Positions 1 to 10,300 of a stretch of DNA of 64,000 bases are shown here, piece by piece; position 1 is the stretch's first letter; the number at the start of each line of letters is the position of its first letter. The position numbers and the translations under genes were made by a program. The notes beneath the pieces are model-generated. The model saw only the letters and a program-made list of their open reading frames with translations. It was not told the origin of the DNA and did no database searches. The stretch spans positions 372,001 through 436,000 of the forward strand of contig JAVTVJ010000076.1 in NCBI GenBank assembly GCA_034509425.1, given 5' to 3'. This DNA comes from Eopsaltria australis (taxonomy: Eukaryota > Chordata > Aves > Passeriformes > Petroicidae).

Positions 1-3000
1 CTACTCCAGCTGAATACCTCTACCTGAAAATAGCAGGTCCAGTAAAGGAAGTTTCCTGTATTGGCATGGAAATGCTCTTGCATTTCACTCCACTGGAATT
101 TTATGATTCTTTGATTCACTTGGATGTGAAATGGGTAAACCTGCTGCGCTGTTCTCCACCAGCTTTGACATGATTGACTGTGACTTAATATTCCCAGCTG
201 AGGGTTGTTTTCTGCTCTTGATACAGTTCCCTTCCAAATGCTTGTCATTTTTCTCTTTCACTGGATCTTGATTTCTAAATGATTGTCCTTATGTTAACCC
301 CAGGACATGAAGCTAACACTGAAAATGGATATTTTTGTGTTTGTAGCTCCTTAAGCTTTTCTAGCCTCTGATAAAAATGAAAAGAACATGCCCTTGATCA
401 TGCAGAGAGATATGCTGTGCAGGCAGCTGTGTCTCAGTGCTGTGCTGGTATTTTTCTGCAAAACCCCTAAGACTGAGACTCATCCTGTCGTGTAAGGGAT
501 ATGGGGAACATACTTTATTTTCTTTTAAGTAATCAAAATATTACTCTTGAAAATCATTGACAGAAATTTCCTTAATGGTGTATTTTTAAAATAGCTATGT
601 TTTATTATATTTTTCTTCTTCTACTGTTTTATTTTTGGTGTTGTACTCCTGTGTGCTTCTTGCCTTGAATACCTAGAAGAAGACAGAAGTAGATAGATCT
701 GAAATAGAAGCTGTTTTATTTCAGCCATGTCTTTCCCCACCCCTTATGTTCTGTTTTCATTACATGAAGTGGGGTTTTTATTTTTTTTATTTTACATATG
801 AATAGCTATGGAAAGCAAATTATTTGTCCAAGATTTCCTAGGTACACACATAACAATGACTTAAATCAGTTGGCTCCTGGCCTAATCTTGGACTAATCGC
901 AACCATTCCTTCTAGCGCATGTCACCACTGAGAATATTATTTCTACACAAGATTGTATTTCAGTAACCAACCAACCAAAAAACTTGCTAAGAAACTGCCT
1001 TTGACTTATTTCAGTAGTTTTACTATTGTGTTAGTAATTGTTCATGTAATTTTTCCTTCAAGAAAAGTATTTATAGACATTTAGGATCTCTAATAAGTTG
1101 CTCCAGTCCATGTTTATTACTCTTCTTTTATTCTTCTTTTATTCTGTATTTTTTTATGGTTGCATAACACTGCATTCTTGGTTGGAGGGAAAAATCTGTT
1201 ACTACATCTAAATCATCTTTGCCCATGATTCTAGCTTCCCTTTCAGAAATCTATTAATAATTTTTGTTTCCCATATGCACTTTTTCTTTCCCATATGCAC
1301 ATTTTTGCCTGAAGCAAACTATTCTCAGCATTTATTTTTGGTGTATGTCCAACATTGCTGTAATCCAGTTACAGTTATTTGTGCTGGTACAAATATCAGC
1401 TAAATCTATTTGCTCCATTTTGTCATGCCTACTTAATATTTTAAAAAGAAAATTAGTGAGATTTTTCCACAACAGTATTGGGTCAAACACAGTTCACGTC
1501 GTATATTGTAAAATATTCAGTTTTGCTTTGTGCACCAGTTACTGTCAAATTAGGATGACAGTTGGGCATGTGGATTTGAGCCATGTGTTAATCCAAGTTC
1601 ATCCAGAGGTGCGTGCCATCCTCTCTAATACAATGGTTCAATTACAGCGGATGAAATTGCATTATCTTTTGAATCCATCTTACCATGTTGTCTGGCAATC
1701 AGTTGCGCATACGCCTCCCACGTTCAAGTGTTTTTGTCCCACATAGGCAGTGACAACCTTTAAAAAAGGTGCTGTTGGTAAAGTAATTTACTTGTAGGAT
1801 TTTTTTTCTTTACTAATTTTTTAAGTATGAAAAACTCTGAACCTACCCAACACTTCCAGGCTATGTTCAGTGGTTGCAAATTCTTTAAAGAAACCCCTTT
1901 TTCCACATTCTTATTTCAAATGTACTGTTTTAACGTGAATGTTATAGTCAAAAAGATGCCTTTGTAGTCCTGCATTGTTCTGGTTGGAGTGCACTAAGGT
2001 TGCTAACAGGTAATCTACTGCTTTAAAATATAGTACCAAGGGAGGTCTGTGATAGACATTTTAGTGCTCTGGTACAGGTGACTTTACCTAAAATTTTTGT
2101 GTGTGGTCTACAGATTGTCTGGTCATGGAATATGTAGATTCTTTACACTTCATAATCCTGTTGTAGCCATTGCTTGCCCTGATTTTTACATATATGGTAT
2201 CTTGAGTAGCTTTTTAAAATTTGTTTGGGTTTTTTTGTTACTTCTGCGATTATCTAGACTTCTCCAAATAGCTTTGAAAGAGATATTAAAACTTTTTATT
2301 TTTTTTTTTAACTGGCATTTGAGAAAGCTGGAAAAGCATCAGGATAGTCTGGGGTGAACTAGGTGACAAAAAGGCTGATGGTTTTAAAGTGATGGACACT
2401 GCTGACACAGGTCTACAATGATGGAAACAAAACCTGAATTTGGCTTTATTAGTGTTTTATTTTTTTAATAGATATATGGTATATAAATGTTACATTTCTG
2501 TATATATGATTTATAGCTTCACCTAAAGGCAATATAGGTATTTCTTTAATCGAGGTAGTCCTGCTGGAAGTGCTGCAGTAATGACTTGAATTATCCTCTG
2601 GTAGACAAGTTTTTAGGTGCTCAGGGTTGAATTTCCCTTGAGCACTAGCGGAAAGCAACTTTCTGGACAGCTCACACACCCTCACTTCTTATGCTTGAGT
2701 AAAACTGCAAAAGATGGATTCAGTCTTATGTAACTTTACATTTACTTTATGTGTAGCAATGATTACCTTGTAGACTCCCTTAGCTCAGGTTTTTAAGTGC
2801 TGGCTTCCACATTTATGCTTGCAATTCAGAAGTGCATTACTATTTCTTTTTCAAACATGAAGTGACCTTAATTGTATGCCAAGCTCTGTGAGTTCTTGCA
2901 GTTTGGTTTCTGTTATGTAAGAGTATATGGTGTACAATTTTGGCTGTTCACTGAAGTTCTGAATAAACCTTACATTATCACATCAGTTTAGTACAACTGG

Positions 3001-4439
3001 GACAAGTACCTTGAATGGAAATACAGATAATATTGATGTAAATTTCACATGCACCAATTGGAACTACAATGTTGTCAAAATATTTTCTCCACTGTTAGAG
3101 CATTGGCATATTTTTTTTTAATCAAGAATTACTGCCAGCGTTTATTGTTATGCATTTTAGCAATGTCTAAGTTTTGAGGAATTTTAGGTTAGTTGTGTAG
3201 GAGGAATTAAGTAACTGAATCAAGTTTTGTTGGTTTTGGTTTTGTTTTTTTTTTTGTTTGTTTGTTTTTGGTTTTTTTTTTTTGCATCAAAGCATTTGGG
3301 AAAATTCATTTATCTCACTTGAAAGCGTATTTGCAGATAGTGATAGTTACCTTTGTCTTTGAAATCTTTAAAAGTAGTTTTGTTTTAGACTTTGTAATAG
3401 TAAAACTATATATTACAAATTCTTTTTAATTTTTGTGTATACTTAAATCCTAGTTGAACACCAACGGACACAAAAGTATTGTTACGCATTCCTGTATGTG
3501 TTTTTAGAAATAAATTTGCTTTTTTCTATGGTTAAATGTACCTGAGATATGCTTAAGTTAAAAGAAAATCTAAAATCTAAAACCAGTATACATATATACA
3601 AGTCCATGATCCACTGAGTGTCTTATGGGCCCAAGGACTTGGGTACCTGATACTGGAGAACAACCCCAAATATCGCAAGGTGCTTGAACAATCAGAGCAG
3701 ATTTATTCACTTTACACTTCTGTCACTTCTATAAAAAGAAGTAAAAGCGAATACTTGGAAAGAAAGAATTTAGGCTAATTTAAGGAAAAAGGGTTGTATT
3801 AGTAAAAAGAACCCAAGAGGGGATATGCAGAAAACTGCACAGAAGGTTATTGGAAAGCACCAAAGAATTTTAAGGGGTGAAAAACAGAGGAGAAGATGAT
3901 ACATCAATCAGAATCTTGAGGACCTTACACAAAAAAAAGATATATCCACATTTACATATCTAGGATGCTGTAGAGTTTTTAATTAGTGGCATAGGTCTTT
4001 TTTGCCTTATTCTTACATTCAGCCTCTTGCTCTCTCCGCTGTGTTTGTGCACATTTAGCCTGCGCACATTAGCACATACCGACGTTCATGCTGTGGTTTA
4101 GCATTTAGGGCAGATAACATTCTTCCCAGACTTGTCATTTGCATCTTCTGATGCAATTTTGTTGACAAGGTCTTTTCAGGCATGCAGGGAAAAAGCCACT
4201 CCCGCGTCTGTTTGGATCATTGGGAAAGGAGTATCTTTTTCATTACTTTGTCTAGATGCCATTTCCACAAGACAGCACTTCGCCCGTAAAGCTTGTACAT
4301 ATAAATGTGCTCCAGCAGGGTGCCTGTGACTTGTGTCAGGGTCAGCTAGAAAACGACTAAATCTTCCTGAAAATTGCAAGAGTGGTTTTTGTTGGTTGCT
4401 GGCTTTTTTTTTTTTTCCTCCTTCCCTCCCCGTGGTTTG
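1..4439. other. 5' flank of exon A, or intron of longer DLG2 transcripts
   Basis: AT-rich sequence with no supportable gene. The longest open frame (1264-1746, 160 codons) has the composition of random AT-rich DNA and no recognisable domain. It includes a directly repeated 14-mer TTTCCCATATGCAC at 1267 and 1287, a T/G tract at 3225-3283, and a weak LTR-like stretch at about 3620-3720. I did not find the alpha-isoform start exon or the L27 exons of DLG2 here. Since other DLG2 promoters are known to lie far upstream, this is likely intronic for those transcripts. Confidence 0.6.
3225..3283. repeat. T/G low-complexity tract
   Basis: Long T runs broken by single or double G, including three GTTT units near 3255-3266. 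It looks like a decayed poly-T simple repeat, with no coding or structural signal. Confidence 0.8.
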
Positions 4440-4605
4440 TCATCCAGAAAGGGATGCAGGCGTGCGTCCCAGCCACGCAGAGCATTGATTGCTTCTGCCT
4501 GCAGCGGGGATGCTGTCAAGTGGCTGCGCGAGTGGAGTCCGCTATTGACACGGGGCTGCTGGGCAGCGGCCCCCGCCAGCCCCAGCCCCGGCCCCGGCCG
4601 CCGCC

Positions 4606-4620
4606 ATGCCCCGCCGCTAG
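4606..4620 (+). other. Upstream ORF 1: four codons then TAG
   Basis: Seen: GCCGCC directly precedes ATG at 4606, a near-ideal Kozak context with G at -3. The reading is Met-Pro-Arg-Arg-TAG. It lies 128 bases before the exon A start and ends well before it, so ribosomes could reinitiate downstream. It matters only if transcription starts upstream of 4606, which I cannot prove. Confidence 0.5.
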
Positions 4621-4705
4621 CCCGCGCTGCCCCGCCGCTCGCCAGCGCTGCCCCCGGGCCGGCCGGGCCCCGCCGCGCCTCGCCCCCGCCGCCGGCAGCG
4701 CGTCC

Positions 4706-5048
4706 ATGCCCAGCGGGCAGGGCGAGCCCCGCCATGCACGGGCACCTTCCCAGGCAGCACAGCTGCGGCCGCGGCGCCGAGAGCTCGGACGGCGGCAGGA
4801 ATGTGCCCCCCGTCCCCAGGGATGCCCACTGCGCCTGCCGCCGGCACCAGCACCCGCCCGGCCTCCAGCACGGCGCTCAGGCGCTGCCCTCCTGGGGAGC
4901 CGCGGGTGCCAGCCAGGGCAGAGGCAAGTTGGTCCCTTTGTGGGACACGGTGCGGAAGAGCCCCCCCAAATCCCCCACGCCCCTGGGCAGCCCGGGGCAG
5001 TGGTGGTCAGAGTGCGCCTGTGCCCACGGCTGGGCCCCCCCGGTGCAG
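4706..5048 (+). other. Upstream ORF 2: out-of-frame, overlaps exon A
   Basis: Seen: ATG at 4706 (G at -3) is 28 bases before the DLG2 start and in another frame. It stays open for 114 full codons to the exon A donor, then through all of exon B after splicing, and meets TGA at 57312-57314 in exon C, for about 138 codons in total. Translation would bypass the DLG2 start. GC-rich DNA often leaves frames open by chance, so coding value is doubtful; a translation-repressing role is the more plausible reading. Confidence 0.4.
4734..5048 (+). CDS. DLG2: DLG2 alternative first coding exon (exon A, short-isoform N-terminus)
   Basis: Seen: ATG at 4734 opens 105 codons that end in a Gln codon directly before a GTGAGC donor at 5049. 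Known: DLG2 is a postsynaptic MAGUK scaffold (PDZ1-3, SH3, guanylate-kinase-like) that clusters NMDA receptors and K+ channels; it has several alternative promoters. This peptide matches, in order, the N-terminus I recall for the mammalian short DLG2 isoform: a QHSC-x-RG block (residues 8-14), RDAHCAC (29-35), KLV-x-LWDTVRKSP (65-77), and CAC-x-HGW near the end (94-100), at about the same length. Cysteines sit at 11, 33, 35, 94 and 96. There is no L27 domain and no signal peptide. The start is supported by alignment with the family start and by G at -3. It joins exon B in phase 0 (VQ then ASPAP). The codons are far more GC-rich than in exons B and C, and many variable positions have become Pro, Gly, Ala or Arg. 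The paralogues DLG1, 3 and 4 lack this N-terminus as far as I know. Confidence 0.93.
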
Positions 5049-7635
5049 GTGAGCACATTCTTCACTCTCCGAGCGACTCTGTTAGAGGATGCTCCGGGGA
5101 AAGAAAGTGAGGTTTGGTGGTGTCGACAACTTTTTGTGATGTGTCTTGGTGTGTGTTTAGTGGTTTATTCTGGAAATTTTTTGTGCAGGGGCAAGCTGTC
5201 GGGTGGTCATCTCTGTGTTTGAATATTTCCTATGAAAATTGTGGGCTGCTCTTGGAAAGGTTTTCTTGTCAAAATGTTTTGGTTTGTGCCTCCAGGTTCT
5301 GCAGACTTCCTATTCCATTGTGCTATATAGCTGATATGTTTATCGCCCATGTGTAATGGATTTTGTGAGCTTCTGTAAACAGTTTGTTTTCAAATATCGC
5401 ATGAAGTTATAATGATATTTTAAGAGCGTGGGGGAGGGGTGTTAGATTTACTGATAAGACCAAGTGTGACCTGTTTCTCCACTTTGGAACTTCAGATGTA
5501 GTTGAAATCTGTAATAAATATGAAATAGCTCTTCAGCTCTCATGAATCTATAGGTTTTTATTTAATGGCAGGGCAGTGTATTTTCAAATATAAACCGAGC
5601 AGGGTCTATGATGTGTATAGTTACCTGTAAGCAACTGGACTGAAACCCAGCACTGTGAAATAGAAATCTCAGTGACACTTACAGGATGGTTAATACTAAA
5701 AACCATTAAAACTGCCTCCACTAATCCATGTTTTCATGTCTCACTTAGAAAACTTTCAGCTTATTCAAAAAAGCTTTCTATCATGGCAACATCAAATGCT
5801 TTTATCAACATTTCACAGTAAAAAGGGCAGAGTGTGTTATTGAAAGAAGTTTTAGAAATATATTTTTACTTACTGATCTAGTATACACTAGAGTTTAACT
5901 AGCCTCAGCCCACACTGAACATGTGCACCCTCTCTAGAGATTACATTGATTCTTTCATGGAAATGGTTTTAATATATTTTCACTGTACAGAAAAGCAATA
6001 AGACAAAGGATTGTCAGATTGTGTAGCTGTATTTTATCTTGTCTTATGGTCTAAAAAAGTGATGACTCTATTCACTGAAAGTGATTGTTATATAAAAAAG
6101 CTTCTTTTCTTTTCCTCAAATCTAGTGTCAAGTGGAAAAACTAAGCTTTCTGTTATATTTTTGAGTGACTGAAATGTTGCATGTGACTACAATATATTTC
6201 AGATATTTTCTTTTATATACAGGACATATATAGCCATTTATGTTGGCATAAAGCCAATGTCAAAATAATATATAAAGTATCGAATTAGGCTTTTTTTCTA
6301 ATTTGAATTATAAAAAGCTCTAAATATATTCTTAGGCTCTTTTTGATTTGGAAAAAGCGTGAGGGAAAAAATACCTTCAATGAAAGAGCTCCTTGGTTTT
6401 CAAAGTTACAGAATTTATAAAAAAAAATGTAGGAGCATTATTAAAAAGACCAAAAAGGCCCTTCTCAGACTAGTTCAATATTTATGTTATAGATGTATTG
6501 TAAGGTTATTTCAGTATTTTTAATATCTTTGTGATCACATCCTCATGTGTTTAGATAATGTGGAATTATTCAGGTCTATGTACTTCCTATATTTAATATA
6601 GAACTTTGCTCTGGAAATGTTCTTTACAGAATGCTCTGAATGCCAACTACCTTATTCTGTTTAGGAAGGTGCCTTTCTTAGGTTCTGTCTATAATGAATT
6701 TATCACTGTGTCTAGGGGTTGACTGATGTACTTGGGCAAATACGTGGTGGTTTCAGTGTCATAGAGTTGAGAGACAGTTTGTTTCAAATAATGTCTTTCT
6801 CTGTGCAAAGTAAGCATTGTATAAGGTATGGCCAGGAAGAGAGGAATGTATGTACATTTGTGTGTGTGTGTGTGTACATAAATTTTTGTATGTACATACA
6901 CCTAGATAATAATTTTATCAATGATGCTACATAGAAACAATATGAGAACATTATAGAACTGCCTTTACTGCTTCTCTTTAGTTTGGGGATACAAGTTGAA
7001 GTCACTGATGTTTTTTGAGGGCTATGTGGACGGGCAAATCTTTCTTTCTTTCTTGCTAAAATAAAGAGATGTAGTGGAACACTTACATTTGCTGGCCTAA
7101 GGAAGAAAAAAAAAAAGGAAAATTTATTTTAAATGTCCGTCTAATGTGTAAATGTGAGAATATATAAGACATTGGTAGCTTCCAAGGTAGAGTGTTTTAT
7201 TACATGAAGTTCTGAGCAGATTTTTCTTCTGCTTGATTTCTTTTGGGAGAGACTACTTTCTTCAGACATAGGAAATACATAACACCTTGTGAAACTGCTT
7301 CTTGATTAGTACTGTAGTACTAAATTAAATGCACAGGGCTTTCATTCCTAGAGTGTGTACTTGACAGCTGTTATTAACAGTGTTATGCTCACTTTGGCAT
7401 CCTGATCCTGACAAAAATGTTGGTTTTCTTGAGAATTACATGGCTCCATTTTCTTTACCCGTTTCTTCTTCTTTAGTATTCCAGGGCAAAGAGTGGCATT
7501 CTAGTATTGATATTTTAACAGTCTGAGAAATTCTGCTTTGCTGGCTTGCATGTTTGTCTTTGCTCCTAATGTCATGTTGAGTTGTAGGTACAAAAATGCT
7601 CTCTGTATATCCAAAGAGAAATAAAGTTGAAATTA

Positions 7636-7693
7636 CAAAAAAAAAAAACCGCCAAAACAAAACACAAAAAACATAAAACCAACAAAACCCCCC
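7636..7693. repeat. A/C-rich low-complexity tract
   Basis: Poly-A followed by repeating AAAAC-like units. It is the same type of sequence as the T/G tracts at 3225, 10211 and 27007 but on the opposite strand. Confidence 0.75.
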
Positions 7694-9708
7694 TAATTTT
7701 GAAAGTGAGTTCAAATCACATTTAGATGGAAATTTGATTCCAAGACCTAATTTGGCTTTTACCTTCCGTTCCTTTTTGACAAACATATTTAGAGTTCTGT
7801 TTCTTTATTTAAAAGAAAAAGGGTCAGGGGGAAAGTAAGAAGAAAATTGAGTTAATAGGCAAGTTTTGAATGTCCCTGTTGCTTGGAAATATTTTTTGTT
7901 TCTTCAGTGCACTGCGTATCTCTTTCACCATTAGGATCATGGAATTATCTTGTTTGTGTGATTCACTCAGTGATTTCATACCTGGGGTCACTGTTTTGCT
8001 GTGAGAGATCTGAGCAAAATTTGAGGGTAGAAGAGGGCTTTGCAGAGGCAAGGAGGTGACCTGGTGTTTTCCATGGGTAATTCTGCCATGGGATTTGGTT
8101 TGTAATATTGGATGGACTTTCCCTGTAGGCACCTCTAGATTGTTGGCAATCTAGCAATTAATTAGATTAGGAATATATGTATAGCTGAAGGTGTGCAATG
8201 AACACATTCTTTGTGCAGAAGGGACAGAGGGATAGGCATCTGTATGGGCCTGATTGTAGATTGAAGGGGATATTGCAGAGTTTGTGTTGCCATTCTGGTT
8301 TTAGGAAGTCCAAAGTATAAATTTTACTTTGTGTGGTCTGTATGAAAGAGGATCTCTTGTAAACACTTTCCCCGTATGAGTTTTTGGGTTCCTAGAGCTC
8401 AAGATTATTCTTTTGAGAGGGGAGGAAGGTACAGAAGTAGATTCCCATCTTTGGCTGTTTCCCAGTTCAGAAGACGATATTGGAGTCCACTAAAATTTAG
8501 CTGACTCTATTTGCAATAAAATTTTCGGTCCTTTCATTTTGAAGTTTTCTCAAAGGATAGTATCCTGGATATGTCATCTGGAAAAGTGCATGCATGTGCT
8601 TTGTTTTGAAAACTTCCATAAAAGGGTAAGTGTTCACCTGTTTTTGAATAGTTTACTGTCAGTATCAGCTTTGATGACTTTTTTGGTTTGTTGGCGTTTT
8701 TTTACAATACATATCAGAAAAGGGGTTTTGTAGTCAGTTTCTTTTAGAAGAAATGGCTTTGCTGTTGTGTTTTGTTACCTGGTGGAGGTTTGTGAGCCAA
8801 ACCCTAGGCTACAGATGTGGCGTGACATTAAAAGGGCAGTGAGCGGCCAAATTCTGAAGGATCTGCTGAGAATGGTCTTTTGTGTTTGAAGGCCGTTGGG
8901 GCTAGTGCTGGAATTCCAGTCTTTCATTTGAGAACTCTTTGCATGGTGGCCTGAAGTGAGAGCTTGCTTCCAGGCATTCTGCTTCAGTACTAATGCAGAA
9001 GGTCTACTCCAACAGATACTGGCTCTTCCAGCAGTATCAAGAAGTGATTTGTCATGGGTTGTGTTTTTGAAAGCTTAGCTCACGCCTTTCACTTCACAAA
9101 TTCCAACGTGCAACTGGCCATTCTTCTGGCAAGTCCCTCCTGGCTATAAAGTTACATCAAGCTATTTTAGTTAGCTAAGGGGGAGCTTTTCACCCTAATC
9201 TAGTGTGTTCAAGTGCCAGTAAAATAGCAGTTAAATAGCAAATAAACAGCAATAATTGGCTTTTAAACTCTTTATTTTTCTTTTTAATCTTAAAGGCAAT
9301 TCAGACCTAGATGGTGTAAGTTGAGTTCAGGTTTTGATAGGTGTAGCTGGGCAATTTTTCATGGGGAAAGAAGTTTATATCCCATTCTGCGTGGTGGTAT
9401 GCTCTTATCAGTGGATTTAGATGACAGCTCTTAATTCAGAATCTTGCCTTTGATTGATCCTCATGGTGCATTCATAGAAGTGAGGTCATTGAAACACTGT
9501 CAGCAATCTGTGCAGCTGCCATGTAAAAGATGTACAAATGCAGAAATACAAAAGCTGTTGATGTATTCTTTTGAAGATGAGTGATATTGTTCTAACAATT
9601 TCAGTATCCAGTCTCTCTCACTGACAGAGCGCTTTGAGAAGGCTGCACCATTCTAGGTGGCATTCAGATCTGATTCTCTCCCAGGACAGCTGCTTTAGAA
9701 AACTTTGA

Positions 9709-9727
9709 TTTTTTTTTTTTTTTTTTT
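9709..9727. repeat. T19 mononucleotide run
   Basis: Nineteen uninterrupted T residues, about 180 bases upstream of a CR1 3' fragment. It has no clear link to that element. Confidence 0.85.
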
Positions 9728-9902
9728 CATTCATGTTTAACCTATTTCTTCTACTAAAACCGGGAACTCATTGTTACTGCAGAACTCAAAGCAGTTGTGT
9801 TTGGCATTAAAAGGAGATCAAAGCTTGGCCTGTTGAGTCCAGCAATTTCCTGAGTGATGTAGGGAGCACTCCTGGTCAGAAGTAACATGAAATGAGGCAT
9901 AA

Positions 9903-10072
9903 GAGCCTTCCCAGGAAAGTGGTGGAGTCACCATCCCTGGAGGTATTTAAAAGACTTGTAGGTGTGTTGTGCGGGGACATGGTCTGGTGGTGGGCTTGGC
10001 AGTACTAGGTTACTGATCAGACTCAGTGATCTCAGAGGTTTTTTCCAACCTCAGTGATTCTGTGATTCTGTA
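9903..10072 (+). mobile_element. CR1 LINE 3' fragment
   Basis: It reads with CR1 3'-end phrases: the GGTGGAGTCACCATCCCTGG segment near the end of ORF2, then GGGGACATGGTCTGGTGG, then TTCCAACCTCAGTGATTCTG and a repeated GATTCTGT tail. CR1 ends in such short tandem octamers rather than poly-A. 5'-truncated, as most CR1 copies are; same strand as DLG2. Confidence 0.9.
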
Positions 10073-10210
10073 ATTGTTTGGAAATGTGTTTCCTTAGTGT
10101 AATGGTTGTTCATGTGACTCCAGTTTGAATGGTATGCAATGAAAAGGCCAGAAACTCCAGAAACTAAATATGCTGAGGCCACAGTAGGACTTTCTCTATA
10201 AACATAAAAG

Positions 10211-10300
10211 TTTCTTTTTTGGTTGTTTTGTTTTGTTTTGGGTTTTTAGGGGGTTTTGGGGGTGTTTTTTGTGGGGTTTTTTCGTTTGGGTTTTTTTTTT
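10211..10300. repeat. G/T-rich tract with several G runs
   Basis: T runs alternate with runs of 3-5 G at about 10240-10290. The + strand could form a G-quadruplex (see findings). The tract ends in T10 and then a purine-rich AAGAAAAGGAAAAAG segment. Confidence 0.75.

Larger units (their letters stand above)
4440..5060 (+). promoter_or_regulatory. CpG island with probable DLG2 internal promoter
   Basis: Seen: base composition changes abruptly from the AT-rich, CpG-poor flank to a block crowded with CpG and C-rich runs, strongest at 4560-4880, and falls back just after the exon A donor. Several GC-box-like CCCCGCC runs occur at 4568-4690. I see no TATA box at a fixed distance from the ATG, so initiation is probably dispersed. 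A C/T tract (4405-4432) sits at the 5' edge. Inference: this is the promoter of the short DLG2 isoform, because it encloses that isoform's start codon. The transcription start cannot be fixed from sequence alone. Confidence 0.8.

Noticed and set aside
1264..1746. 160-codon frame
   Set aside because: Composition is that of random AT-rich DNA (Phe, Ile, Ser, Cys, His), with no domain, no splice context and no family resemblance.
4346..5065. Several long minus-strand frames (4346-4735, 4516-5058, 4617-4871, 4877-5065)
   Set aside because: They are antisense shadows of the GC-rich exon and leader, low in sequence complexity and without domains. GC-rich DNA has few stop codons.
4374..5222. 282-codon frame on the + strand as a full single-exon gene
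   Set aside because: Only 4734-5048 matches the DLG2 N-terminus. The part before the ATG is leader and the part after 5048 is intron beyond a GTGAGC donor.
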